Assembly: GCA_902539825.1 (NCBI GenBank)
Contig: CACBMH010000007.1
Span: forward strand, 1 to 45,103
DNA length: 45,103 bases
Reading direction: 5' to 3'
Source: an uncultured Alphaproteobacteria bacterium
GTDB lineage: Bacteria; Pseudomonadota; Alphaproteobacteria; HIMB59; GCA-002718135
Part shown: one piece after another, positions 26,483 through 35,169 of the stretch
How positions within the stretch are numbered: the first letter of the stretch is position 1
How the letters are laid out: each line of letters starts with the position of its first letter
Position numbers and translations under genes: made by a program
The notes under the pieces: model-generated
The model's input: only the letters and a program-made list of their open reading frames with translations
Told to the model about the DNA's origin: nothing
Database searches by the model: none

Positions 26483-28341
26483 GTTCATTAGTTGGTTTTT
26501 TAAGCTTAGTTTTTGCGATAGGTATTAATTTTTATTTATTGTTATCGAGATACATATTTAAATTTGAAAAAAAGAAATTTAATTTATTCATCCGCTTTTC
26601 CTCATTATTAACTTTGTTATCTTTTTTTTCATTAATGTATGCCTATGTGGTATCTGATTTCTCGAATTATAATGTCTTTCAAAACTCTCACTCAAATAAA
26701 CCATTAATATATAAAATTTCAGGTACTTGGGGAAATCATGAAGGTTCGATGCTTTTGTGGCTGAGTATATTATCTATTTTTAGTTTCTTTTTTTCTTTTA
26801 CAAAAAATATAGACGAAAGCTTTCAAAGATTAACATTAATTATTCAATCTTTACTTCATATTTTATTTGGTCTCTTTATTGTTTTTACATCAAATCCATT
26901 TCTAGTTAATTCAATTTTAGTAAATGAAGGTTTGGGTTTAAATCCAATTTTACAAGATCCAGGTTTAGCAGTTCACCCACCTATTTTATATGGAGGCTAT
27001 GTTGGCTACTCCATAGTTTTCAGTATTGCAATCGCTGGTTTATTTCAAAATACAGATGATGAATGGCTTTATGTTGCTAAAAAATGGTCATTGATTAGTT
27101 GGACTTTTTTAACCGGCGGAATAGCTCTAGGTTCATATTGGGCATATTATGAATTAGGATGGGGTGGTTGGTGGTTTTGGGATCCGGTCGAAAATATTTC
27201 ACTGATGCCTTGGATTGCTGGACTTGCATTAGTTCATTCACTCATTATGGTAAGAGGCGAGCAAGCTATTAAAAAATGGATAGTTTTTTTATCAATTCTT
27301 TGCTTTTCATTAAGTGTTTTTGGAACATTTTTGGTAAGATCTGGAATATTAACAAGTGTACATTCATTTGCCGCAGATGCATCCAGAGGTATATTTATAT
27401 TACTAATTTTTTTTATTGTAACTGGATTTGGTTTTTTAGTTTTCTTGTTAAAAGAACCAAAAAAATCAAATGCTTTAAATTTGTTATTTATCAATAAAGT
27501 TTCAGCACTTGTAATAAATAATATTTTAATGATTATAGCAACCTTAACTATTCTTTTAGGAACTATATACCCAATTATAATTGAAGTTTTGTATAATAAG
27601 AGAATATCGGTTGGAGGCCCTTATTTTAATTCAACAGTAATTCCTATAATGATACCTGGTTTTTTATTGATGAGTATTGCACCAATTTTATCCTGGCAAA
27701 CAAATAAGATAAATAATTCAAAAAAATATGTACTAACTTTCATTATCTTAAGTGTTTTAGTTCTAATTCAATCATATTTTTTGGATTATAATACATGGGG
27801 TTTCGTTGGGTTACTTTTAGGTTTTTGGATAATATTGGCTTCAATTATTGCTATATTTTCTTCGTATAAAATTAAAATTAACATTAAGTTTTTAAAAATA
27901 ATTAACCCTCATGTAGCGCATATTGGTGTTGGTATTGCTATAGTTGGTATTACCTGTTCTAGTGTTTTTCAAAATGAGCTAGATTTTAACCTTAATGAGG
28001 GAGATAAGTTCAATGTAAATGGAAAAACAGTTTTGTTTGAAAAAATAGAAACAACTAATCAAATTAATTTTCAATCTTTAAGAGGAAAATTTTTGTTTGA
28101 TATTGAAAATAATCAATCAAAAGAAATAGAGGCTGGAAAAAATTATTATCCAGTATCAAAGATGATTACATCTGAAGCTGGTATTTTACATCAGTGGAAT
28201 AAGGATATATATTTTATACTTGGTGATCAAAAAAATAATGAGTGGTTTGTAAAAGTTTTAATTAATCCATTTGTTAGCTTTATATGGCTTGGAGTGATAA
28301 TAATGATGTATTCTGGTTTAATAGCAGTTACGAGAAGATGA
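26479..28341 (+). CDS. ccmF: Heme lyase subunit CcmF
   Basis: Large membrane protein that with CcmH attaches heme to the CXXCH motif of apocytochromes. The WWD domain reads WGGWWFWDPVEN near residue 230. Conserved segments include SGTWGNHEGSMLLW, DPGLAVHPPILYGGYVGYS and LVRSGILTSVHSFAAD. At 620 residues with many hydrophobic segments it is close to the family length of 630-660. It overlaps ccmE and ccmG by 4 bases. Confidence 0.95.
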   Translation: MSSLVGFLSLVFAIGINFYLLLSRYIFKFEKKKFNLFIRFSSLLTLLSFFSLMYAYVVSDFSNYNVFQNSHSNKPLIYKISGTWGNHEGSMLLWLSILSIFSFFFSFTKNIDESFQRLTLIIQSLLHILFGLFIVFTSNPFLVNSILVNEGLGLNPILQDPGLAVHPPILYGGYVGYSIVFSIAIAGLFQNTDDEWLYVAKKWSLISWTFLTGGIALGSYWAYYELGWGGWWFWDPVENISLMPWIAGLALVHSLIMVRGEQAIKKWIVFLSILCFSLSVFGTFLVRSGILTSVHSFAADASRGIFILLIFFIVTGFGFLVFLLKEPKKSNALNLLFINKVSALVINNILMIIATLTILLGTIYPIIIEVLYNKRISVGGPYFNSTVIPIMIPGFLLMSIAPILSWQTNKINNSKKYVLTFIILSVLVLIQSYFLDYNTWGFVGLLLGFWIILASIIAIFSSYKIKINIKFLKIINPHVAHIGVGIAIVGITCSSVFQNELDFNLNEGDKFNVNGKTVLFEKIETTNQINFQSLRGKFLFDIENNQSKEIEAGKNYYPVSKMITSEAGILHQWNKDIYFILGDQKNNEWFVKVLINPFVSFIWLGVIIMMYSGLIAVTRR

Positions 28342-28862
28342 ATAGAATAATAATTTTAACACCTTTAATCATACTTTTAGTAATATGTATTTTTTCACTT
28401 ACTTATTTATTAAGTGGTAAAGATCCTAATAAACCGCCGAGTGCACTCTTGAATAAAGATGTTCCTATTTTTCAAAGTAGTTCTTTGTACAATGCAAAGG
28501 ATATAATCAAAACAAAAGATTTAAAAAATAAGAAGACCTTAATTAATTTTTTTGCTTCTTGGTGTAGTCCTTGTAAAATAGAACATCCACTTTTTTTTGA
28601 GATAGGTAAAAAATATCCTGAACTATATTTGTTGGGATTTAACCACAAAGATCCAACTTCTGATGCCAAAAAATATTTGGAGGATGATGGAAACCCATAC
28701 GATTTTGTTGGTGTAGACTCTGATGGTTTAATTGCATTAGAATTTGGTGTTTTTGGTCTACCAGAAACATATTTAATTAATGAGGATGGTAAGATTATCT
28801 ATAAATTTATGGGTCCGATAACAATGGATATTTTAAAAAATGAAATTGAGCCACTTCTATAA
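28338..28862 (+). CDS. ccmG: Thiol:disulfide interchange protein CcmG (DsbE)
   Basis: Membrane-anchored thioredoxin-like protein that keeps apocytochrome cysteines reduced in the periplasm. One N-terminal TM helix (residues 4-24) precedes the thioredoxin domain; the active site is SWCSPCK, and the FGVFGLPETYLIN segment holds the conserved cis-proline. I chose ATG 28338 (174 residues), which overlaps the ccmF stop by 4 bases, over an earlier start at 28284 that would add residues from ccmF's alternative frame. Confidence 0.93.
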   Translation: MNRIIILTPLIILLVICIFSLTYLLSGKDPNKPPSALLNKDVPIFQSSSLYNAKDIIKTKDLKNKKTLINFFASWCSPCKIEHPLFFEIGKKYPELYLLGFNHKDPTSDAKKYLEDDGNPYDFVGVDSDGLIALEFGVFGLPETYLINEDGKIIYKFMGPITMDILKNEIEPLL

Positions 28863-29226
28863 ATTTTTACATATAATAATTTTAAGTTTTGTGTTTTTTA
28901 CTTTTAAAATATTTGCAGTTGAAAATATTGATGAGAGAGTAAAAAAATTAACCTTAGAGTTGCGATGTATGACGTGTCAAAATCAAAGCATTTATGACTC
29001 AGATGCAGAATTCTCAAATGATATTAAAAAAATAGTTAAAAATAAGTTGAAAGCTGGAGAAAGTGAGCGAGATATTAAGAAATTTTTAGTTGAAAGATAT
29101 GGTGAATACATTCTTTTTAGACCATTAATGAATTATAATAATATCTTTCTTTGGAGTTTTCCTTTTATATTACTAATAATTGGCTTATTTTTTGTATTAA
29201 TTAAGAGCAAAGAAAACAAGGTCTGA
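28840..29226 (+). CDS. ccmH: Cytochrome c maturation protein CcmH
   Basis: Periplasmic thiol-oxidoreductase partner of CcmF. The motif LRCMTCQNQS (near residue 42) is the CcmH active site LRCxxCQNQ. An N-terminal signal/TM segment (residues 7-25) and a C-terminal TM segment (residues 105-121) fit a two-segment CcmH. At 128 residues it is short and lacks the TPR part found in CcmH-CcmI fusions. It overlaps ccmG by 23 bases. No ccmI follows. Confidence 0.93.
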   Translation: MKLSHFYKFLHIIILSFVFFTFKIFAVENIDERVKKLTLELRCMTCQNQSIYDSDAEFSNDIKKIVKNKLKAGESERDIKKFLVERYGEYILFRPLMNYNNIFLWSFPFILLIIGLFFVLIKSKENKV

Positions 29227-29249
29227 AACAATTTATTTTGTTTTTTTTT
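29226..29249 (+). terminator. Probable terminator of the ccm operon
   Basis: AAACAA (29226-29231) pairs with TTGTTT (29238-29243) over a 6-base loop, and the T-run continues to 29249. It starts at the last base of the ccmH stop codon. The stem is short and A/T-rich, so this is likely but weak. Confidence 0.5.
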
Positions 29250-29270
29250 ATTTAGCTTATATGGTTCCTC

Positions 29271-29299
29271 TATAATTTAGAAATACTTCTTCAAGGAGG
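29271..29299 (+). promoter_or_regulatory. -10 element and ribosome binding site of the binding-protein gene
   Basis: A perfect TATAAT lies at 29271-29276; no clear -35 is seen 17 bases before it. A near-perfect ribosome binding site AAGGAGG lies at 29293-29299, five bases before a GTG start. This is the strongest such site in the window and fits a highly expressed periplasmic protein. Confidence 0.6.
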
Positions 29300-29303
29300 A
29301 AAC

Positions 29304-30137
29304 GTGAAAAAAATTTTAATATACTTATTATCAATTGGTATTTTTGGAGTTGCTTCAATTGCAAATTCACAAACGATAAGAATTGGTACAGAAGGTGCTT
29401 ATCCACCATGGAATAATTTAAACTCTGCTGGTGAACTAGAAGGTGCCGAAATAGACTTTGGTAATGAAGCTTGTGAAAGAATGGGTGTCACATGTGAATG
29501 GGTAACTCAGGATTGGGATGGTATAATACCAGCTCTTCTTCAAGGTAAATATGACATTATTATTGCTGGAATGTCTATTACTGAAGAAAGAAAAGAAAAA
29601 GTAAATTTTACTACTGGATATATGACTGATGGTGCAAGATTTGCTGTTTTAAAAAATAGTGGTTTAGCAAATTTAAATATTGCAGGTATGGCCAAAGTTA
29701 ATCTTAATAATGCAGGTGGAAAAGAACAAGCTGCAATAGGTCAATTAATTGCTGCAATGGATGGTAAAACTGTTTGTGTTCAATCATCAACAATTCATCA
29801 AAATTTCTTAGAAAAACACATGTCTGGTGCTGTTGATGTTAAACTGTATCAAGCAGTTGACGATCACAATTTAGATTTAGCTTCTGGAAGATGTGATGCT
29901 GTTTTAGCTGATGTAGGATCAATTATTGATTTTATGGAATCCGATGGCGGTGTTGATGTTGCATTTACTGGTCCAACTTTTTCTGGTGGTGTCTTTGGTG
30001 ATGGTGTCGGTGGAGCAGTTAGAAAAGAAGATACAGATATTTTAGAGATGTGGAATGCTGCTATTGCAGAAATGTCTAAAGATGGAACTACTGCTGAAAT
30101 AACTAAAGAGTGGTTTGGCAGAGATATCTCAATGTAA
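29304..30137 (+). CDS. Periplasmic amino-acid binding protein (ABC type, HisJ/ArgT family)
   Basis: Family 3 solute-binding protein. The signal peptide covers about residues 1-22 (MKKILIYLLSIGIFGVASIA). The mature part begins with the family pattern TIRIGTEGAYPPWN, then EGAEIDFGNEACERMG, and WDGIIPALLQGKYDIIIAGMSITEERKEKV, which is diagnostic; the C-terminal end has AEITKEWFGRD. The ligand is likely a basic or polar amino acid, by family only. It starts with GTG. There are no permease or ATPase genes next to it, and it ends in its own terminator, so it is an orphan here. Confidence 0.92.
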   Translation: MKKILIYLLSIGIFGVASIANSQTIRIGTEGAYPPWNNLNSAGELEGAEIDFGNEACERMGVTCEWVTQDWDGIIPALLQGKYDIIIAGMSITEERKEKVNFTTGYMTDGARFAVLKNSGLANLNIAGMAKVNLNNAGGKEQAAIGQLIAAMDGKTVCVQSSTIHQNFLEKHMSGAVDVKLYQAVDDHNLDLASGRCDAVLADVGSIIDFMESDGGVDVAFTGPTFSGGVFGDGVGGAVRKEDTDILEMWNAAIAEMSKDGTTAEITKEWFGRDISM

Positions 30138-30157
30138 ATCAAATTTTATTTTAATAT

Positions 30158-30185
30158 AAGCGGTCTTTAAGACCGCTTTTTTTTT
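30158..30185 (+). terminator. Intrinsic terminator after the binding protein
   Basis: AAGCGGTC (30158-30165) pairs with GACCGCTT (30171-30178) around TTTAA, followed by a T-tract to 30185. It is strong and would separate the binding-protein transcript from yggT. Confidence 0.9.
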
Positions 30186-30234
30186 GATTAAATTACAGCC
30201 ATAATGCATAATAGATATTAAATAAAAATTTATA

Positions 30235-30516
30235 ATGAACTCACTTTTGTATTTAATTATTCAAATTATAAACTTATTTCAGTTTGTTCTCATAATTTAT
30301 ATAGTTCTAACTTGGCTTGTAAGCTTTAATGTAATTAATACTGGTAATCGATTTGTTTATAGTATTCTTGATACCTTATACCGATTATGTGAACCAAGTT
30401 TAAATTTTGTAAGAAGATACTTGCCTACTTTTGGGGCAATAGATTTATCTCCAATAGTTGTTTATCTTGGTTTGTGGTTTATAAAAAGTTTACTAATTGA
30501 ATATTGGCCTAGATAA
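30235..30516 (+). CDS. YggT family membrane protein
   Basis: Small integral membrane protein of the YggT family (93 residues). Two hydrophobic segments (residues 4-30 and 70-88) flank a loop with DTLYRLCEPSLNFVRRYLPTFGAIDLSPIV, the conserved YggT region (split here by position: RLCEP near residue 57, GAIDLSP near 76). In other bacteria it is linked to osmotic or division-site roles, not firmly defined. It ends two bases before folD, so the two are probably one operon. Confidence 0.85.
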   Translation: MNSLLYLIIQIINLFQFVLIIYIVLTWLVSFNVINTGNRFVYSILDTLYRLCEPSLNFVRRYLPTFGAIDLSPIVVYLGLWFIKSLLIEYWPR

Positions 30517-30518
30517 TT

Positions 30519-31397
30519 ATGCCGCATATATTAGATGGAAAAAAAATAGCACAAAATTTAAAAGATAAATTAAAAATTGAAATTGAAAACATAAAAATAA
30601 AATCTAAGCGTGTACCTGGGCTTGCAGTTATACAAGTTGGAAATGTTGCAGCAAGTAGTGTATATGTAAAAGCTAAAACAAAAGCTGCAAAAGAAGTTGG
30701 TATTGATGTAATTGATCATCACCTGGAAGAATCCACAAATCAAAACGATTTAATCAATTTGATTAATCAATTAAACAACAATGATAATATTAATGGTATT
30801 CTTGTCCAACTTCCTTTACCTAAAACCATAAATGAAGAAGTGGTCTTAAATAGTATATCGCCTGAAAAAGATGCTGATGGATTTCATCCTTTAAATGTTG
30901 GTAAACTATCAATAAGCCAAAAGAATGATGAAAGTCTAATGATACCATGTACTCCTTATGGTTGTCTGTTACTTCTAAAAGAACTTAATATTAATTTAGT
31001 TGGTAAAAATGCTGTTGTAATTGGTAGATCAAATATAGTTGGAAAGCCTATGGCACAATTATTATTAAAAGAGTCTTGTACTGTTACAACAGTTCATTCA
31101 AAAACTATAAATATTGAGAGTATTTGTAAGAGTGCTGATATTTTAATAGCAGCAATTGGTAAACCTGAGTTTGTAAATAAAGATTGGGTTAAGGAAGGAG
31201 CTATTATTATTGATGTTGGTATAAATAGAATAAAAATAAATGAAGAGAAATCAAAATTAGTAGGTGATGTTTTGTTTAGTGACGTGGAACATAAGGTAAG
31301 TGCAATTTCTCCTGTGCCAGGAGGAGTAGGGCCAATGACAATTGCCTGTTTACTTAGAAACACTACAGCTGCATTCAAGTTAAAGTCTAATAATTAA
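30519..31397 (+). CDS. folD: Bifunctional methylene-THF dehydrogenase/methenyl-THF cyclohydrolase
   Basis: FolD makes 10-formyl-THF from methylene-THF using NADP+. The catalytic lysine lies in YVKAKTKAAKEVGI (about residue 55). The PLPK motif (LVQLPLPKTI) and the SPEKDADGFHPLNVGKL segment are present, followed by PCTPYGC. The NADP-binding loop is VIGRSNIVGKPMA, and PVPGGVGPMTIACL ends the protein. At 292 residues it is normal. The TAA stop overlaps the convergent glycosyltransferase stop in a shared TTAA. Confidence 0.96.
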   Translation: MPHILDGKKIAQNLKDKLKIEIENIKIKSKRVPGLAVIQVGNVAASSVYVKAKTKAAKEVGIDVIDHHLEESTNQNDLINLINQLNNNDNINGILVQLPLPKTINEEVVLNSISPEKDADGFHPLNVGKLSISQKNDESLMIPCTPYGCLLLLKELNINLVGKNAVVIGRSNIVGKPMAQLLLKESCTVTTVHSKTINIESICKSADILIAAIGKPEFVNKDWVKEGAIIIDVGINRIKINEEKSKLVGDVLFSDVEHKVSAISPVPGGVGPMTIACLLRNTTAAFKLKSNN

Positions 31398-32245
31398 GAA
31401 TTACTTATTTTATAAATATGCTCTAGAAAAATATCTACTGTTATAATTTTTCTTGCTTTGGAACAGTGTTCGCACAGTTTTGATTTTACACCACATGGTG
31501 ATTGTGTATCTTCATAATAAATATTTTCATGAAAGTCGTAACCTATTACATCCGGCGATATCCATCCTCCAAAATATAGAACTGCTTTTTTATTTAATGC
31601 TGCTGCAACATGCCCAAAACCTCCCTCAGGACCAACATAAAAATCAACTTCTTCTAAAAGTGCACAAGCAAGTCTAAAATCCATTTCTTGAGGTGTAAAT
31701 ATTCCATCAATTTTTTTTGTTTGGGTATGATTTGATTGAATAATCAAATAATCATTTTTTAATTTATTTATTAATATTGTCCAATTCTGAATACCCCAAT
31801 CTTTGTTTTGATGTTTAAAACTAAATTGTGCATCATTTATTTTAGTTGATGAAGTTTCAAGGAAAATCATATTCCTAAATTGTTTATTATTTTTTTCATT
31901 CCAAAATTTTTTAGCTTCAGAAATGATTTTTTTTGCTTCTATTTTTTCTTTTTTTGAAAAATATATTTCACCAGGTATGGGTGTAAAATTTTTCCAAACA
32001 TAATTATTTGGGATACTTTTTTCGTAATTAATATAAGGTCTATTCAATTCATGGAAGTCAATTAGATGGATAGGTTTGTTATTATCTAAATTTCTACAGT
32101 CTGCAATATTTGGATTATTCTCATAAATTGGGGAATGAAATGCATGATTTTTTTCTGCAATGCCAATAACAATTTGTCTTTCTGGGAACTGTTTTTTAAT
32201 TTTAGCTGCTAAGGAAGTTACAAGTAAATCATCACCGTAACCCAT
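31394..32245 (-). CDS. GT-B fold glycosyltransferase (family 9-like)
   Basis: A 283-residue protein opening directly at MGYGDDLLVTSLAAK, the GxGD loop of GT9-like transferases, and keeping FYVGPEGGFGHVAAALNKKA, the nucleotide-sugar site, in the second half. A CGVKSKLCEHCSKARKI segment with Cys pairs near the C-terminus is unusual. It probably transfers a sugar to a cell-surface glycan; donor and acceptor are not readable. It starts six bases after argG and in the same frame as argG, with no clear ribosome binding site, so expression probably depends on translational coupling. Confidence 0.65.
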   Translation of the reverse strand: MGYGDDLLVTSLAAKIKKQFPERQIVIGIAEKNHAFHSPIYENNPNIADCRNLDNNKPIHLIDFHELNRPYINYEKSIPNNYVWKNFTPIPGEIYFSKKEKIEAKKIISEAKKFWNEKNNKQFRNMIFLETSSTKINDAQFSFKHQNKDWGIQNWTILINKLKNDYLIIQSNHTQTKKIDGIFTPQEMDFRLACALLEEVDFYVGPEGGFGHVAAALNKKAVLYFGGWISPDVIGYDFHENIYYEDTQSPCGVKSKLCEHCSKARKIITVDIFLEHIYKISNS

Positions 32246-32251
32246 AGAATA

Positions 32252-33439
32252 TTAATTATGTTTACGAAGCCTTATTGAGTTTATTTTAATAAATCCCTCT
32301 GCATCTTTTTGATTATATTCACCTACTTCATCAAATGAAACTAATGAATTATCATAAAGAGAGTTGCTTGATCTTCTACCCAATATAATTACGTTACCTT
32401 TAAATATTTTAATTTTAACATCGCCATTAACTTTGTGTGACATTGAATCTATCAATTTTTGCATTGAAATTCTTTCAGAAGAAAACCAAAAACCATTATA
32501 AATTACTTCTGCATATTTGGGCATCAATTCATCCTTAATATGTGCTTCTCCCTTATCTAAAGTAATACTCTCTATTGCTCTTCTTGCATCTAATAATATG
32601 GTTCCACCTGGCGTTTCATAAATCCCTCTAGATTTCATTCCAACAAATCTATTTTCTACAATATCTATTCTTCCTACTCCGTGACTTCCAGCTATAGAGT
32701 TTAATCTTGTAAGAATTTCGTGAGGTTTTAGTTTTTCTTCATTTATAGAGACTGGGTCACCGTTTTTAAATCCAATTATTATAATCTCTGCTTTATTTGG
32801 AGTATCTTCAATAGATTTTGTTCTAGAAAAAATATGTTCGGGTGGTTCAAGCCAAGGATCTTCAAGAAGTTTACCTTCAGAAGAAGTATGCAGAAGATTT
32901 GCATCTGTACTAAATGGAGGCTCACCCATTTTATCTTTAGGTACTGTTATCTGATTTTTTTCTGCATAATCTAATAAATCATGTCTAGAATCAAATTCCC
33001 AATCTCGCCAAGGAGCTATGACTTCAATTTTTGGATTATTTGCATAATATCCAAGTTCAAATCTAACTTGATCGTTTCCTTTACCAGTAGCTCCATGTGC
33101 TACAGCATCTGCTCCTACAACTTTAGCAATTTCAATTTGTCTCTTTGCAATTAAAGGTCTAGCTATAGCTGTGCCTAACAAGTAAGTTCCCTCATAAAGT
33201 GCATTAGCCCTAAACATTGGAAAAACATAATCTCTGACAAATTCCTCTTGGAGATTTTCAATAAATATTTCTTCAACACCTAGACTTTTTGCTTTTGTTT
33301 CAACGGGTGAAAGTTCTTCTCCTTGACCTATATCTGCTGTGAAAGTAACTACTGGGCATTCATATTTATTTTGAAGCCACTTAAGAATGACACTTGTGTC
33401 TAATCCACCTGAATAAGCTAAAACAATTTTTGTTGGCAT
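32252..33439 (-). CDS. argG: Argininosuccinate synthase
   Basis: Joins citrulline and aspartate with ATP in arginine synthesis. The N-terminal P-loop [10 protein letters not shown] is clear, and ADIGQGEEL and [12 protein letters not shown] (citrulline/aspartate site) follow. At 395 residues it matches the family. It lies between the IalB-like gene (directly adjacent) and the glycosyltransferase. argH is not in this window. Confidence 0.96.
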   Translation of the reverse strand: MPTKIVLAYSGGLDTSVILKWLQNKYECPVVTFTADIGQGEELSPVETKAKSLGVEEIFIENLQEEFVRDYVFPMFRANALYEGTYLLGTAIARPLIAKRQIEIAKVVGADAVAHGATGKGNDQVRFELGYYANNPKIEVIAPWRDWEFDSRHDLLDYAEKNQITVPKDKMGEPPFSTDANLLHTSSEGKLLEDPWLEPPEHIFSRTKSIEDTPNKAEIIIIGFKNGDPVSINEEKLKPHEILTRLNSIAGSHGVGRIDIVENRFVGMKSRGIYETPGGTILLDARRAIESITLDKGEAHIKDELMPKYAEVIYNGFWFSSERISMQKLIDSMSHKVNGDVKIKIFKGNVIILGRRSSNSLYDNSLVSFDEVGEYNQKDAEGFIKINSIRLRKHN

Positions 33440-33913
33440 TTAACAATCGTCAGTTAATTTATTATAAGCGGCGGTAAACCCATTAAGCGTGTATGTATCA
33501 TTGGTTATAGTACCTCTTGAAGACTCGCCGGTAACTTTAAGTTCTAATCCTTTTTTCATAGCAAAAATTACTTTTGCATCTTCTTCTGTCCAAGCTGCAG
33601 TTGGAAGATCTTCAGTTGTATAAAATTTATACTCTCCTTTATCTATACTGATAATAATATCAGAGGAAACTTTGTAACTATAACCGGCCTCTATTTGAAC
33701 TACAGTTTCTGGGTTACCTATATTTTTATAAACTAAAACGTAAAAGTCTCCTCTTTTCTTATCACTTGGTAAATCTGTTTCTGTTGCTAAACTGCCAATA
33801 TAACAATACTCTTCAGCTTTCTCAAAAGACCACTTGCCTGCTTCTAAAGCACTTAGAGTGTTAGGAAGTGCTACATATAGCACTATTAAAAACTTAAGAA
33901 AAATTTTCATCAA
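33440..33913 (-). CDS. IalB-like secreted protein
   Basis: A 157-residue secreted protein with a signal peptide (residues 1-22). The mature part carries WSFEKAEEYCYIGSLATET and ends TYTLNGFTAAYNKLTDDC, the pattern of the invasion-associated locus B family, common in Alphaproteobacteria. Two cysteines (near residues 37 and 157) may form a disulfide. Members are periplasmic; the function is not known outside pathogens, and no invasion role should be assumed. Its start is 69 bases from the divergent ECF sigma gene. Confidence 0.75.
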   Translation of the reverse strand: MMKIFLKFLIVLYVALPNTLSALEAGKWSFEKAEEYCYIGSLATETDLPSDKKRGDFYVLVYKNIGNPETVVQIEAGYSYKVSSDIIISIDKGEYKFYTTEDLPTAAWTEEDAKVIFAMKKGLELKVTGESSRGTITNDTYTLNGFTAAYNKLTDDC

Positions 33914-33982
33914 TTCCTTCTTTTAGTATATCTTATGCAAATAGTTAAGAGAGTTTAATCAATGTCAGAGTCTTTTTAAAAT

Positions 33983-34519
33983 ATGGAAAAATCAAATTTC
34001 GATAACTTGATGAAAAGAATTCAAGAAGACCGCGACGAAATGGCTTTTTCAGAAATTTTTGATTTTTTTGCCCCTAAAGTTAATGCATATTTTATTCAAA
34101 ATAGGATCAAGTTTGAAAGTTCTGAAGAGCTCACTCAAGAGGTTTTAAGCACTGTTTGGGTAAAATCTAACCAATATGATTCAAAAAAAGCAGCTCTTTC
34201 AACATGGATATTTACTATAGCGAGAAACAAAAAAATAGACTTTTTAAGGAAAAATTCAAAGATAAATTTCAAAGAAGAAGATATACGAGACTTTTTATAC
34301 CAGGATAGAGAAATTGATTTGATTGAAGAAAAGGAAGCAAAAAAACAAATAGAAAGAATAAATAATGAGCTCGATGAACAGCAAAAAATAATGATTAAAA
34401 TGAACTTTTTTGAAAATAAAAGTCATAAAAAAATTGCAGATGAGCTTGAAATTCCCTTGGGGACAGTTAAATCAAGAATAAGGCATATTTTAACAAAAAT
34501 GCAGGAATTTTTAAGATGA
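33983..34519 (+). CDS. rpoE: ECF-type RNA polymerase sigma factor
   Basis: Sigma-70 family ECF factor of 178 residues. Region 2 has ELTQEVLSTVWVKSNQYD and TWIFTIARNKKIDFLR; region 4 has HKKIADELEIPLGTVKSRI. Overlap (ATGA) with the next gene, a ChrR-like anti-sigma, places it in the RpoE-ChrR class known from Rhodobacter, where singlet oxygen activates it. No ribosome binding site is apparent before ATG 33983, and I saw no TGATCC-type autoregulatory -35 in the 69-base gap. The gene symbol is by class only. Confidence 0.88.
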   Translation: MEKSNFDNLMKRIQEDRDEMAFSEIFDFFAPKVNAYFIQNRIKFESSEELTQEVLSTVWVKSNQYDSKKAALSTWIFTIARNKKIDFLRKNSKINFKEEDIRDFLYQDREIDLIEEKEAKKQIERINNELDEQQKIMIKMNFFENKSHKKIADELEIPLGTVKSRIRHILTKMQEFLR

Positions 34520-35145
34520 ACGGAACAGTAGTAAAAAACCAGCTTATATTTGATTTTGCTTCAGGAATATTAGGTCCAGCAAAGTCTTTATTCGCATCAA
34601 CTTATTTACAATTAAACTCAAATGCCTCTAAAATTGGCACTACATTTGAAAATATGATGGGTGAAAATCTGATGGATAACGAAAACATTAATCCTAAAAA
34701 TCTGAAATATACAGACTGCATTAATGGTAAAGATACTAAATCTGCCCCAAATCTTAAGGATCCAGTATCTAGCTTCTTCGGAAACCTAAATAATTTAAAT
34801 TGGAAACAAGTTTATAAGGGTTTCAAAGAGTTTACTCCTTCGATTGATGATAAAGATGAATTAAAATTAATAAAAATGGACCCCGGAGTTTCTGTACCGC
34901 TGCACTCTCATGGTGGAAAAGAGTATATATTAGTTTTAGAAGGTAGCTTTTGTGATGAATATGGTGAATACTCTAAAGGAGATATTCAGATTAATGACCA
35001 AAAAATAAGACATACACCAATAGCATCTAAAGACACAGGCTGTGTCTGTTTGAGTATTACTGAAAAAGATGTAATATTCTTTGGTAAGTATGGATCCTTC
35101 CTCAACTTATTTACATTTATTAAATCTTTTTTTAAACAAAAATAA
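34516..35145 (+). CDS. ChrR-like cupin anti-sigma factor lacking the zinc site
   Basis: Partner of the ECF sigma factor. The C-terminal cupin is intact: His130, His132, Glu136 and His166 match the ChrR metal ligands (LHSHGGKEY...RHT). The N-terminal anti-sigma domain aligns with ChrR by its FASGIL and SLFASTYLQL segments, but the zinc ligands are gone: the family's THLxLCxxC reads TYLQLNSNA here (His to Tyr30, Cys to Asn34, Cys to Ala37), and the early histidine is also absent. The domain may fold without zinc or act differently. It overlaps the sigma stop by 4 bases. 209 residues, a normal length. Confidence 0.8.
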   Translation: MNGTVVKNQLIFDFASGILGPAKSLFASTYLQLNSNASKIGTTFENMMGENLMDNENINPKNLKYTDCINGKDTKSAPNLKDPVSSFFGNLNNLNWKQVYKGFKEFTPSIDDKDELKLIKMDPGVSVPLHSHGGKEYILVLEGSFCDEYGEYSKGDIQINDQKIRHTPIASKDTGCVCLSITEKDVIFFGKYGSFLNLFTFIKSFFKQK

Positions 35146-35169
35146 ACTCATTATTATATAACTTCATAC

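Noticed and set aside
28284-28337. Longer start for ccmG
   Set aside because: The added residues come from the alternative frame of ccmF; ATG 28338 gives the usual signal-anchor and an ATGA overlap.
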